From the NCBI GenBank assembly GCA_000433535.1, contig FR892661.1, forward strand, positions 1 to 62,313: a stretch of DNA of 62,313 nucleotides, written 5' to 3'. The notes beneath the pieces are model-generated. The model did no database searches. It saw nothing but the letters and a program-made list of their open reading frames with translations, and was not told the DNA's origin. Position numbers and translations under genes: made by a program. This document shows, one piece after another, positions 8,610 to 17,991 of this stretch. How positions within the stretch are numbered: position 1 is the stretch's first letter; every line of letters begins with the position of its first letter. The DNA is from Dorea sp. CAG:317. Its GTDB lineage: Bacteria; Bacillota; Clostridia; Lachnospirales; Lachnospiraceae.

Positions 8610-9740
8610 TTATTTCACGACAACGATCTCATAATCTCTTGTTCCAAGTCCAATCTTCTCTGCATGTGCAAGACAGGTCTTGTATTCCGAATTCGGTGTT
8701 GTATTTTCAAAATGATCGTGATGATCACAGAAATCTTCCTTCTCCATTGCCTCTGCAAGCTGGCTGTTTGGAAGTGGCGTTGCTTTCAAGCAGGCATCCA
8801 CACAGGCCTGATCAAGTGCAAGTGGGTCAAACGATGCAAACATTCCGATATTTGGCAGAATCGGCGCATCGTTTTCCGCATGACAATCACAGTTCGGAGA
8901 TACATCTACGATCAGTGACACATGAAAATTCGGACGGTTCTGGATGACAGCCTTCGTATACTCTGCCATTCTGCAGTTGAGATCTTTTGTAGCCGCATAA
9001 TTTGCAAATGCAATCGCATCGAAGTTACAAGCACCGATACAGCGCCCGCACCCTACACAATTCTGTGTGTTAATACTCATTTTTCGTGTGCTCTCATCAA
9101 AAGAAAGTCCGTCATTTGCACATTCTCTTAAACATGCACGACATCCTCTGCAAAGCTCATGATCGATCTCCGGCTGGCCGTTCATATGCTGCGCTTTTTT
9201 GCCGGCACGGGAACCACAGCCCATTCCGATATTCTTAATGGCGCCTCCGAACCCGGTCGTCTCATGTCCTTTAAAATGACTCAGGCTGATGAAGATATCC
9301 GCATCCATCACTGCACGACCGATCTTAGCTTTGTCGATATACTCTCCTCCTTCTACCGGAACCTCTATGTCATCCGTTCCCTTCAATCCATCTCCGATAA
9401 TGATCGGACAGCCAACAGTCATCGGTGTAAATCCATTTTCCCACGCACAATACAAGTGTTCAATTGCATTTTTTCGGCTTCCCGGATAGAGCGTATTACA
9501 ATCTGTAAGGAACGGAACACCGCCAAATTCTTTCACCACGTCAACTACTGCTCTTGCATAATTCGGACGAAGAAAGCTTAAATTGCCAAGTTCTCCGAAA
9601 TGCATCTTAACCGCAACAAATTTCCCGTCCATATCAATATCACCGATACCGGCTGCCTTAATAAGACGTTTTAATTTTGTCGGAAGTCCTTCTCCGATTT
9701 TTGCTCGAAAATCCGTATAATATACCTTTGCTTTTTCCAT
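8610..9740 (-). CDS. DUF362 domain protein with two 4Fe-4S motifs
   Basis: A 376-residue protein with an N-terminal DUF362 domain and a ferredoxin-like insert carrying two classical cluster motifs, CRGCRACLREC and CVGCGRCIGAC (about residues 196-235), enough for two [4Fe-4S] clusters. DUF362 proteins are widespread in anaerobes and probably act in electron transfer, but no reaction is established. AGGAAG precedes the ATG. The gene stands alone between yitT and the ribU promoter. Confidence 0.88.
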   Translation of the reverse strand: MEKAKVYYTDFRAKIGEGLPTKLKRLIKAAGIGDIDMDGKFVAVKMHFGELGNLSFLRPNYARAVVDVVKEFGGVPFLTDCNTLYPGSRKNAIEHLYCAWENGFTPMTVGCPIIIGDGLKGTDDIEVPVEGGEYIDKAKIGRAVMDADIFISLSHFKGHETTGFGGAIKNIGMGCGSRAGKKAQHMNGQPEIDHELCRGCRACLRECANDGLSFDESTRKMSINTQNCVGCGRCIGACNFDAIAFANYAATKDLNCRMAEYTKAVIQNRPNFHVSLIVDVSPNCDCHAENDAPILPNIGMFASFDPLALDQACVDACLKATPLPNSQLAEAMEKEDFCDHHDHFENTTPNSEYKTCLAHAEKIGLGTRDYEIVVVK

Positions 9741-9781
9741 ACTCCTACTTCCTTTCTACTTTTCATTTCCTGTTTTTTTAC

Positions 9782-10669
9782 TTATTTTGCGTCCTGTGGA
9801 ATTTCCTCATATCCAACCCGCTCCATACTAAAGCCTCTTCCACGCACTTCATTGATCTGAGTAATCGTGATAAATGCTTTTGGATCAATTGACTGAACTA
9901 ATTCCTTAACAGAATATAATTTACGATTCGGGATGATACAAAGAACTCCTTTCTGGTTCTCCTGCCCATATCCCGTCTCAACATGTACCATCGTCACTCC
10001 GGCATCCAGTTCTTTCAACATCTTCTCCCGTATATGCTCATACTCTTCCGAAATAATAAACAACTGAATCTGCGACTGTCCAAGAAGCATCACTTTATTT
10101 AAAATAGCCGTCTCCAGAACCAGCATCAGCACTCCGTACATAATCTGCTCCGTATCAGAAAAGAAAATCTGTCCCCCAAGCACAAGAAAATCTATGACAT
10201 ACAAAAGCCCTGCCACCGGAATATGAAACCACTTATTAAGTACAAGAGCCACAATATCCGTTCCCCCAGTGGATGAACCCACACGCACAATGAGGCCGAT
10301 TCCGACTCCAAGAAGCGCACCTGCATAAAGTGTTGCAAGCATCAGATTATCGGTTAGTCCGTCAATCCCCGGAATCTTCTGCACGATAGACAAAAACGTT
10401 GGATAGATAAATGTACTTGCAATCGTTGCTACCGCGAATTTTTTGCCAAGCACAGTCGCTCCCAGCACAAACAAAATACTGTTGACAATGAAAATAATAA
10501 TGGACAGATCAACCGGTACATAATGAGCGATCGTAAGACCGATACCTGTTGCGCCTCCCATAATTACTCCATGAGGTACAATAAATGCCACTACTGTAAA
10601 TGCCAGAATTGCATTTCCTACAAGAACTCCAAAAACTGTGTTCACATGTTTCTTCAAACTACTTTTCAT
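9782..10669 (-). CDS. YitT family membrane protein (DUF161/DUF2179)
   Basis: 295 residues. The first 200 or so contain five or six transmembrane helices with the GGATGIGLTI and GSSTGGTDI glycine motifs of the YitT family. The last 90 residues are a soluble DUF2179 domain. Family function is unresolved. It is 9 bases downstream of tex in the same orientation, so co-transcription is likely. Confidence 0.85.
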   Translation of the reverse strand: MKSSLKKHVNTVFGVLVGNAILAFTVVAFIVPHGVIMGGATGIGLTIAHYVPVDLSIIIFIVNSILFVLGATVLGKKFAVATIASTFIYPTFLSIVQKIPGIDGLTDNLMLATLYAGALLGVGIGLIVRVGSSTGGTDIVALVLNKWFHIPVAGLLYVIDFLVLGGQIFFSDTEQIMYGVLMLVLETAILNKVMLLGQSQIQLFIISEEYEHIREKMLKELDAGVTMVHVETGYGQENQKGVLCIIPNRKLYSVKELVQSIDPKAFITITQINEVRGRGFSMERVGYEEIPQDAK

Positions 10670-10677
10670 TTCCTCTT

Positions 10678-12831
10678 TTACACACCTTTCATCGTAAGCT
10701 GTATTCTCTTCTTTTTCAAATCTACACTCATTACTTTAACATCCACAATATCCCCAACACTGACTACCTCCAACGGATGTTTAATAAATTTCTTATCTGT
10801 GATCTCCGAGATATGCACCAAGCCGTCCTGATGGACTCCGATATCCACAAATACCCCAAAATCTATGACGTTGCGCACGGTTCCTTTTAACACCATTCCT
10901 TCTTTTAAATCCTTCATATCAAGGACATCTGTTCGAAGAATCGGTTTTGGCATCTCATCACGCGGATCACGCCCCGGCTTTTCAAGCTCCTTGACAATAT
11001 CACGCAAAGTGATCTCGCCAACGCCAAGTTCCTCCGCAAGCCCCTTGTAATCCTTGATCGTCAGAGACAATCCCGTAAGCTTTCCGCCTTGTATATCCTC
11101 TGCCGCAAATCCCTGCTTTTTCAAAAGCTTCTCTGCCGCAGCATAAGATTCCGGATGAACGCTTGTTGCATCCAGCGGATTCTCTCCATTCTGAATCCGC
11201 ATAAAACCGGCACACTGTTCAAATGCTTTTGGACCAAGCTTTGCCACCTTAAGAAGCTGCTTCCGTGACTGAAACCGTCCGTTCTCTTCCCGATATGCCA
11301 CGATGTTCTTCGCAACAGCGGAAGAAATACCGGAAATATAAGACAAAAGCGGTGCCGATGCTGTGTTTAGATCAACGCCGACTTTGTTTACACAATCTTC
11401 CACTACCGCCGACAATGCCTCACTTAATTTCTTCTGGTTCATATCGTGCTGATACTGTCCCACACCAATCGACTTCGGATCAATCTTCACAAGTTCTGCC
11501 AGCGGATCTTGAAGTCTTCTTGCGATAGAAGCCGCACTTCTTTGTCCTACATCAAACTTCGGAAATTCTTCTGTTGCCAGCTTACTTGCGGAATACACCG
11601 ATGCGCCTGCTTCATTGACGATCACATACTGCACCTTTTCGGGAATCTCTTTTAACAGTTCCACAATAAACTGCTCTGATTCTCTGGACGCAGTTCCGTT
11701 TCCCAGCGAGATCAAAGACACATGATACTTTGGAATAATCTTTTTGAGCAATTCTTTAGAGGCTTCGATCTTCTGCTTGGTAGTTGGTGCTGTAGGAAAG
11801 ATCACGGTTGTTCCTACAACTTTACCGGTAGGGTCCACAACTGCCAGCTTACATCCGGTACGAAACGCAGGGTCCCACCCAAGCACGGTCTTCCCTGTGA
11901 TCGGCGGCTGCATCAGAAGCTGTTCCAGATTCTTTCCAAAGACTTCGATAGCTCCGTCTTCTGCTTTTTCTGTTAATTCATTGCGGATTTCCCTCTCGAT
12001 CGCCGGAGCAATAAGTCTCTTATAACTATCCTCAATAGTTTCTTTCAAAACCGGTGTCGTGTAGGAGTTTTCTCTTCGTATGATCTGCTTCTCCAGATAT
12101 CTTAAAACATCTTCCTGAGGCGCCTCAATCTTTACGCTTAAGAACTTCTCTTTTTCTCCGCGATTTAAAGCAAGCACTCTGTGTCCCGCCAGACGGTTGA
12201 CCGGTTCTTCAAATTCATAATACATCTCATATACCGATTCTGCCTTCTCGTCTTTTGCCGAAGAAACAATCTTACCTTTCTTCATTGTAATCTGCCGAAT
12301 CCAGATACGATATTTTGCTTCGTCCGAGATACTCTCAGCAATGATATCTTTAGCTCCATCCAACGCATCCTGCGCTGATGTCACCTCTTTTTCCTCACTG
12401 ATATATGCTTTTGCCAGCTCTTCCAACGGCTCCCTTGCACTCTGCAGCATAATAAGAGCCGCCAGCGGTTCAAGTCCCTTCTCTTTCGCAATCGTTGCCC
12501 TTGTTCTTCTCTTCGGTCGATATGGTCTATACAGATCTTCCACTACTACCAACGTTTCTGCCGAAAGAATCTGATGCTTCAATTCTTCTGTAAGCTTCCC
12601 CTGCTCCTCGATGCTTGCAAGAACCTGTTCCTTTTTTTCTTCCAGATTTCGAAGATATGTAAGTCTCTCATGAAGCTTTCGAAGCTGCTCATCATCCAAG
12701 GTGCCGGTCGCTTCTTTTCGATACCTCGCAATAAACGGGATTGTATTTCCTTCATCAATTAACGTGACTGCGGCATCTACCTGCCATTTTTTCACGCCCA
12801 ATTCTTCTGTAATCTTCTGATTAATGTCCAT
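10678..12831 (-). CDS. tex: Tex family RNA-binding transcription accessory protein
   Basis: A 717-residue Tex homologue: N-terminal Tex domain, YqgF-like core (WDPAFRTGCKLAVVD), helix-hairpin-helix segment (ISGISSAVAKNIVAYR) and a C-terminal S1 domain (GMVLKGTVRNVIDFGVFVDIG). Tex binds nucleic acid and affects transcription and RNA turnover in several bacteria. The ATG at 12831 with AAGGAA upstream is preferred to the start at 12861. It is divergent from the TetR gene. Confidence 0.93.
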   Translation of the reverse strand: MDINQKITEELGVKKWQVDAAVTLIDEGNTIPFIARYRKEATGTLDDEQLRKLHERLTYLRNLEEKKEQVLASIEEQGKLTEELKHQILSAETLVVVEDLYRPYRPKRRTRATIAKEKGLEPLAALIMLQSAREPLEELAKAYISEEKEVTSAQDALDGAKDIIAESISDEAKYRIWIRQITMKKGKIVSSAKDEKAESVYEMYYEFEEPVNRLAGHRVLALNRGEKEKFLSVKIEAPQEDVLRYLEKQIIRRENSYTTPVLKETIEDSYKRLIAPAIEREIRNELTEKAEDGAIEVFGKNLEQLLMQPPITGKTVLGWDPAFRTGCKLAVVDPTGKVVGTTVIFPTAPTTKQKIEASKELLKKIIPKYHVSLISLGNGTASRESEQFIVELLKEIPEKVQYVIVNEAGASVYSASKLATEEFPKFDVGQRSAASIARRLQDPLAELVKIDPKSIGVGQYQHDMNQKKLSEALSAVVEDCVNKVGVDLNTASAPLLSYISGISSAVAKNIVAYREENGRFQSRKQLLKVAKLGPKAFEQCAGFMRIQNGENPLDATSVHPESYAAAEKLLKKQGFAAEDIQGGKLTGLSLTIKDYKGLAEELGVGEITLRDIVKELEKPGRDPRDEMPKPILRTDVLDMKDLKEGMVLKGTVRNVIDFGVFVDIGVHQDGLVHISEITDKKFIKHPLEVVSVGDIVDVKVMSVDLKKKRIQLTMKGV

Positions 12832-12939
12832 GCCGATTTCCTTTCTTGTCACTTTATCCATAAATGGACTATTTTATATTATAACTTACTTTTCATTCAT
12901 AAGCAACGAAATAGCAGATACCGAGGTCACTCTGTTTTC

Positions 12940-12968
12940 TTGCCTTTGTCTTTCTTTTATGTTACAAT
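12940..12968 (+). promoter_or_regulatory. Promoter of the tetR-lipid gene group with possible operator
   Basis: TTGCCT (12940-12945), a 17-bp spacer and TACAAT (12963-12968) face the TetR gene. The imperfect palindrome TGTGT-AG-ACACA overlaps the expected transcription start and could be the TetR operator. The promoter is clear; the operator is an inference. Confidence 0.6.
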
Positions 12969-13011
12969 GTGTAGACACAAATAACGACATTTTAAAGAGG
13001 GGATTAAGACT

Positions 13012-13623
13012 ATGAAGCATCAGGAACAACCGTCAAAAGATTTATCAAAACAGCAGCTGAAATCCATGGAAACAAAAGCCCGGATTTTCAATGCCGCCAA
13101 ACGGATTCTTAAAAAAAGCGGCTACGAACAATTATCTATCAAGAATATCTGTGAGGAAGCCGGTGTTTCTAATGGAAGCTTTTATCACCACTTTAAGACG
13201 AAGGATGATCTTCTTTCTTATTATATTGAAGAACAGCCAAGCATCAATCCAGATCTTCTTGATCTCCCTTCCTCGAAAGAAGAAGCGCGGGAAACGATTG
13301 TCTATGTCTATTTAAACTATGTTCGCTACTGTCGGGAACTGGGTGTGGAATTTATGGCAAACTACTATACTCCCAAGAACCAGTCCTTAAATCCGCTGAT
13401 CCGTACCGAGCGACCTTATCCGATCATCACCGTGCACAACTATCTTCAAAAATGTATCGATGCCGGAATCATCACCTTAAGCGATTCTCTGGAACACATC
13501 ACCACCGATATCCGTATGATCGTTATCGGAAATGTATTTGAGTGGTGCCTTAAAAACGGGGATGCAGATTTCGAAGGAAATATGCGGCGCTGCCTTGAAA
13601 ATTATTTAAATGGAGTATTCTAA
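13012..13623 (+). CDS. TetR/AcrR family transcriptional regulator
   Basis: 203 residues. The N-terminal helix-turn-helix is seen in ILKKSGYEQLSIKNICEEAG followed by the recognition helix region VSNGSFYHHFKTKDDLL. The C-terminal ligand-binding part is divergent, so the ligand cannot be named. The stop overlaps the next start by one base (TAATG), so it is translationally coupled to the lipid kinase. It probably controls the downstream lipid genes and itself. Confidence 0.9.
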   Translation: MKHQEQPSKDLSKQQLKSMETKARIFNAAKRILKKSGYEQLSIKNICEEAGVSNGSFYHHFKTKDDLLSYYIEEQPSINPDLLDLPSSKEEARETIVYVYLNYVRYCRELGVEFMANYYTPKNQSLNPLIRTERPYPIITVHNYLQKCIDAGIITLSDSLEHITTDIRMIVIGNVFEWCLKNGDADFEGNMRRCLENYLNGVF

Positions 13624-14540
13624 TGTATACATTTATCGTCAATCCTAATGCCAAGACCGGTCTTGGCTATCAGGTGTGGTCTTCCCTGGAAGCAATCCTG
13701 AAAGAAAAAAACGTAAATTATCAAGTATTTTTTACCAAATATCAAAAGCACGCCACACGCCTCGCGCAGAAACTCACTCAGGAAAGCGGGGCAAAAACTT
13801 TGATCGTATTAGGCGGAGATGGTACGATCAATGAAGTGATCAATGGAATTGAAGATTTGGATGGTACGGTTCTTGGCTATATTCCCATCGGATCAAGCAA
13901 CGACTTCGCAAGAGGTATGGGACTGTCCACTGATCCGGTTCAGGCATTAAAACATATTCTTTCTCCGGAGCATTTTACATATATTAATATTGGAACTGCT
14001 ATGTATGCCGGCAAAACAAGACGATTCGCGGTAAGCTCCGGTCTTGGTTTTGACGCCGGAGTCTGTCATCAAGTATATGTATCGAAGTTAAAAAAACTGT
14101 TGAACAAACTGCACTTAGGCAAACTATCTTATGCCGCTGTAGCGCTTCAGCAGATTCTTACAATGACACCGTTGAAAATGACACTCACATTAGATGACAA
14201 CACTCCGATTGAATTATATAAAACCTATTTTGCTACAGCAATGAACCAAAAGGTTGAGGGCGGCGGCTTCAAATTCTGTCCGAAAGCCGATCCAACCGAT
14301 GACATGCTGGATGTGATCGCAATATCAGATATTTCAAAACTAAAAATACTCACACTCCTTCCTACCGCTTTTTTCGGATGGCATGTCCGCTTCCGCGGGG
14401 TTCATGTTTACCGCTGTAAAAAAGCTGTATTTCAGAGTGAACGCCCGCTTCCTGTACACACAGACGGTGAACCTGTTTTTCTCCAGAAAGAGATTACCTA
14501 CTCTTTAGAGAGTAAAAAACTTCGCCTGATTCTCAGTTAA
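13623..14540 (+). CDS. Diacylglycerol/lipid kinase family protein
   Basis: 305 residues of the DagK/YegS family. The nucleotide-binding loop GGDGTINEVINGI begins at residue 64 and GSSNDFARGMG lies at 90-100. The family phosphorylates diacylglycerol or related lipids at the membrane. The start overlaps the TetR stop (TAATG). Neighbouring GDPD and PAP2-type genes suggest a lipid recycling role; the exact lipid is not determinable. Confidence 0.9.
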   Translation: MYTFIVNPNAKTGLGYQVWSSLEAILKEKNVNYQVFFTKYQKHATRLAQKLTQESGAKTLIVLGGDGTINEVINGIEDLDGTVLGYIPIGSSNDFARGMGLSTDPVQALKHILSPEHFTYINIGTAMYAGKTRRFAVSSGLGFDAGVCHQVYVSKLKKLLNKLHLGKLSYAAVALQQILTMTPLKMTLTLDDNTPIELYKTYFATAMNQKVEGGGFKFCPKADPTDDMLDVIAISDISKLKILTLLPTAFFGWHVRFRGVHVYRCKKAVFQSERPLPVHTDGEPVFLQKEITYSLESKKLRLILS

Positions 14541-14552
14541 AGGTGGCTTCTT

Positions 14553-15386
14553 ATGTTTTCAAAACCATTATTGATTTTCATGCTGACCTTATTTTCACTT
14601 ATTCTTTTCTATTGTTTCTCCATTCTTCCAAGGCGCTCTATGCGCAGGCAGATGGAGAAATATCATCAAACTATGTTTGCACATCGTGGATACCACTGTG
14701 CCCCAAAAGGCATACCGGAAAATTCTATGAGTTCCTTTCGTGCCGCCATCGAACACCATTACGGTATCGAGCTTGATCTTCATCTTACCCGTGACGGACA
14801 TCTGGTTGTCTTCCACGATCATACTTTAGACCGCATCTGCCACTGTCCCGGAACAATCGAATTGCTCTCTCTTGAACAGTTGAAAAAGTGTCGCCTCTCC
14901 GGAACCTCCGAACAGATTCCTCTTTTTCAAGATGTATTGACGTTAGTAAACGGAAGAGTTCCTCTGCTGATCGAGCTTAAAATCCCCGGTTATTCTCTGA
15001 AAATATGCAAAAAGACTTATGACCTGCTGCGTACATATAAGGGTGATTATCTCGTACAGTCTTTTCACGCCCTCGGTCTTTGGTGGTTTCGCATACATGC
15101 ACCGGAGGTTTTGCGCGGACAGCTTTCTTCCAGACTTACAAAGGAACAATTAAACGAACCTTGGCTCCTTCGTTTTCTGACAGAAAAATTAGTCTGTAAT
15201 TTCTTCAGCCGCCCGGATTTTATCTCATATAAGTTGAAGGACCTTCCGACTTTCCCGGTGAGTTTTCTCTCCTCTGTCTTTCACACTCCGATTGCTGTGT
15301 GGACACTTCGCACTCGGGAAGCATTAAAAACAGGGCTTCAACATTACTCAATGCAGATTTTCGAAAAACATGGTAAAAATTATTAA
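14553..15386 (+). CDS. Membrane-anchored glycerophosphodiester phosphodiesterase
   Basis: 277 residues. An N-terminal helix (about 5-25) is followed by a GDPD domain with the catalytic HRG at 44-46, PEN at 56-58, the metal-binding E73-x-D75 and the second catalytic histidine in FHDH (H88). It would cleave glycerophosphodiesters to glycerol-3-phosphate and an alcohol, probably on the outer face of the membrane. AAAGGTGG precedes the ATG, 12 bases after the lipid kinase stop. The C-terminal half is divergent, but the catalytic set is complete. Confidence 0.9.
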   Translation: MFSKPLLIFMLTLFSLILFYCFSILPRRSMRRQMEKYHQTMFAHRGYHCAPKGIPENSMSSFRAAIEHHYGIELDLHLTRDGHLVVFHDHTLDRICHCPGTIELLSLEQLKKCRLSGTSEQIPLFQDVLTLVNGRVPLLIELKIPGYSLKICKKTYDLLRTYKGDYLVQSFHALGLWWFRIHAPEVLRGQLSSRLTKEQLNEPWLLRFLTEKLVCNFFSRPDFISYKLKDLPTFPVSFLSSVFHTPIAVWTLRTREALKTGLQHYSMQIFEKHGKNY

Positions 15387-15402
15387 GAATAGATGAACTT
15401 CC

Positions 15403-15431
15403 TTGTTGATTGTATTTTTTCGTGTTATAAT
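15403..15431 (+). promoter_or_regulatory. Promoter of the PAP2-family gene
   Basis: TTGTTG (15403-15408), a 17-bp spacer and TATAAT (15426-15431) lie about 60 bases before the ATG, giving this gene its own promoter separate from the TetR group. Confidence 0.7.
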
Positions 15432-15491
15432 CCGTGAAGTAATATGATAGTATTAACAGTAAAGTTATAGAATTAAAAGGGGCGTATCTTT

Positions 15492-16163
15492 ATGAAGACA
15501 GCCATAGACTCATTGAAAAAAACAGTCAAAAAATATCGCCACGCATGGGTTCTCTTGTATGGGTTTATCTATTTTCCGTGGTTTACCTATCTGGAGCGGC
15601 ATAATGCCAGCGAATACTTCTTTATCCATTCACCGCTGGATGACTACATTCCATTTGTAGAATATTTTATTGTTCCATATCTATTATGGTTCGGATTCAT
15701 TGCAGCGGCTCTTATGTATTTTTTATTCACAGATAAGGAAGGCTTCTATAAATTAACAGCATTCTTATTTACCGGCATGACGGTCTTTTTGATCATCTGC
15801 ACCATTTTCCCAAATGCTTTGCAGCTTCGACCGGAAACCTTCGCAAGAGATAATATTTTTGTAGACATGGTACGTGCCTTGTACCGGACGGATACTCCTA
15901 CGAACGTTCTGCCCAGTATGCACGTATTCAACTCGTTAGGAGTTGCCATTGCTATCTATCACAGCAAGGCATTAAAAAAGCATCCTGCGATCCAGATCAG
16001 TTCCTACTGTCTGGCAGGACTCATCACTCTGTCAACGGTATTTTTAAAACAACATTCTGTCACCGATGTGATCGCAGCCTTTGCACTTGCCTGCATTATC
16101 TACCCACTGGTTTATGCGACTCAACCGAAGAAGATTACGAAAGTGGCACAACAGTTAAGCTAA
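15492..16163 (+). CDS. PAP2 superfamily membrane phosphatase
   Basis: 223 residues with about six transmembrane helices. The phosphatase motifs PSMHVFNSLG (motif C2) and KQHSVTDVIAAF (motif C3 with catalytic His) are present; motif C1 (Kx6RP) is not obvious. This resembles the PAP2-like subgroup related to inositolphosphotransferases, so the reaction could be a lipid phosphatase or a phosphotransfer. AAAAGGGG lies upstream of the ATG. It follows the DagK and GDPD genes, consistent with lipid turnover. Confidence 0.83.
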   Translation: MKTAIDSLKKTVKKYRHAWVLLYGFIYFPWFTYLERHNASEYFFIHSPLDDYIPFVEYFIVPYLLWFGFIAAALMYFLFTDKEGFYKLTAFLFTGMTVFLIICTIFPNALQLRPETFARDNIFVDMVRALYRTDTPTNVLPSMHVFNSLGVAIAIYHSKALKKHPAIQISSYCLAGLITLSTVFLKQHSVTDVIAAFALACIIYPLVYATQPKKITKVAQQLS

Positions 16164-16183
16164 AAAATGAAGAACCTTATAGA

Positions 16184-16235
16184 GAAGGCATCGCAAAATC
16201 GTCCACTTAGACAATTGAGCGATGCCTTCTTTTTA
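16184..16235 (+). terminator. Terminator between PAP2 gene and sfsA-mutY
   Basis: GAAGGCATCGC and GCGATGCCTTC form an 11-bp stem followed by TTTTTAT on the plus strand. It separates two convergent genes and may work in both directions. Confidence 0.85.
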
Positions 16236-16263
16236 TTTTCAAATATAACAGCAGAAGCTTGGA

Positions 16264-17991
16264 TTATTCTTTTGGCATGTACATCTCAAATGCTGCCGGT
16301 ATCGGGTAGGTTTTCTCAATTTCCCCCGGGTGGATAAATAAAAACTCTTTTTTATTTGTCTTTTCCAACTCATCTACCCTTATGTCGTAACCAATCATAT
16401 GCCACTCAACATGACTGAAAATATGTTTTGCCGCAGGCAGCTTTTTGATTCGAATTGGCAATAGTCCAATTTCTTTACAGTAATTTTCCACTTCTTTTCT
16501 GCTTAAATGTCCGGGCACATTCGGAAGTTCATATAACCCTGCCAAAAGTCCCTTCTTATCTCGTTTACCGATGGCAATCTCTTCATCATCCCGAAATACC
16601 AAGATTGTCTTATCTTCTCTCCGTCTTGCCTTCGCTTTCTTCTTAACAGGGAATTCGCTGATCCGCCCCTCTTCCCTTGCTCTGCATAAATGCGCGACAG
16701 GACATTCCTGACATTTAGGTTCTCCGTTAGGCACACAAACAATTGCCCCAAGCTCAATCAAGCCCTGATTAAAATCACTGGGCGAACCTTCTGGAATTAC
16801 TTTTCGAAGTGCCTTCTCCATCTTTGTCTTTGTGCTCTGCTTCATGATATCTGAATGATCTGCCAGAATTCTTGTGAGCACTCGAAGCACATTCCCATCC
16901 ACCGCCGATTCCGGCTTCCCAAATGCGAAAGAGCTGATCGCCCCTGCAGTATAACTTCCGATTCCGGTAAGAGAACGTATTTCCTCATAATCAGACGGAA
17001 ATACGCCATGATAATCCACCATGATCTGCCTTGCGGCTTTCTGCATATTCCGCACTCGATTATAATAACCTAATCCTTCCCACAGCTTCAGCAACTGATC
17101 TTCTTCTGCCTCTGCAAGAGACTGAACATCCGGAAGCGTCTTTAAAAACCGGTCATAATAACCTTTTACTGCCTCTACACGAGTCTGCTGCAGCATAATC
17201 TCTGAGATCCATACACGATAAGCTTCCGGATTTTCTCTCCATGGAAGATCACGCTTATTCTCCCGATACCATTGAACCAAAGGTTCCCTCATTTCATATA
17301 GCTGAGGGTACTCTAAAACCACCGGAACCTCTTTCCCAAGCTCAATAGAATCTTCTGTCACAGAGCAATCATATGCAAGAATCTTCACACCATTTCTCTC
17401 CGCCTCCGCAAGTGCCTCTGCAAATTCCGGGTGCGTCTGTCTATTTGGCGTAAAATAACGCACATCCTTCATCTGGATCACAAAAAATACATAAGCCTCA
17501 TATCCGTCTTTCACTGCCTTTTGAAGTTCTTCCACATGCTTAACTGCACGTTCACTTGGTGCATCCGGAAAACGTACCACGCCATCCTCTTCTAAGGTAA
17601 CGCCTTTGACTTCAATAAAAATCTTCCGTTCTCCTGCTTCCACATATAGATCAAACCGCGAATTGCCATATGTGTATTCCGGGCGGATACAAGTAATATT
17701 TTCAAACAAATTTTCTTTCTCCAGCCACTCTTTGACAACCCGATTCGGAATCTGGGAATCCATATTGATCATACGTTGCCCTTTCTCAACTGCAATCAAG
17801 TCCCATTTTGTTTTCCGTTCTTCCTTATCACTTTTCTGAACGTATACCGTGGCTCCGGCTTTCAAAAGTTCTGCACATCTTCCTGTGTTTTTCACATGTA
17901 CAAGCTCTTCTTCACCATTCAACTCCACATATGCCTTGAATCGGTTCGGCCTTCTTATAAATTTCCCTTTTGTAATCTTCTCATATCTCAT
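16264..17991 (-). CDS. SfsA-MutY fusion: nuclease-like domain plus A/G-specific adenine glycosylase
   Basis: 575 residues joining two normally separate proteins. Residues about 1-230 are a full SfsA domain, with OB-like N-terminus and a PD-(D/E)xK-type core seen in NSRFDLYVEA and IFIEVKGV. Residues about 234-575 are a full MutY that removes adenine mispaired with 8-oxoG. MutY features are the catalytic Glu in WISEIMLQQT (E264), the helix-hairpin-helix LTGIGSYTAGA, the catalytic Asp in VDGNV (D365), four cluster cysteines (C419, C427, C430, C436) and a C-terminal NUDIX-like domain. The ATG at 17991 overlaps the upstream stop as ATGA, so it is translationally coupled to the alarmone synthetase. 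Confidence 0.93.
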   Translation of the reverse strand: MRYEKITKGKFIRRPNRFKAYVELNGEEELVHVKNTGRCAELLKAGATVYVQKSDKEERKTKWDLIAVEKGQRMINMDSQIPNRVVKEWLEKENLFENITCIRPEYTYGNSRFDLYVEAGERKIFIEVKGVTLEEDGVVRFPDAPSERAVKHVEELQKAVKDGYEAYVFFVIQMKDVRYFTPNRQTHPEFAEALAEAERNGVKILAYDCSVTEDSIELGKEVPVVLEYPQLYEMREPLVQWYRENKRDLPWRENPEAYRVWISEIMLQQTRVEAVKGYYDRFLKTLPDVQSLAEAEEDQLLKLWEGLGYYNRVRNMQKAARQIMVDYHGVFPSDYEEIRSLTGIGSYTAGAISSFAFGKPESAVDGNVLRVLTRILADHSDIMKQSTKTKMEKALRKVIPEGSPSDFNQGLIELGAIVCVPNGEPKCQECPVAHLCRAREEGRISEFPVKKKAKARRREDKTILVFRDDEEIAIGKRDKKGLLAGLYELPNVPGHLSRKEVENYCKEIGLLPIRIKKLPAAKHIFSHVEWHMIGYDIRVDELEKTNKKEFLFIHPGEIEKTYPIPAAFEMYMPKE

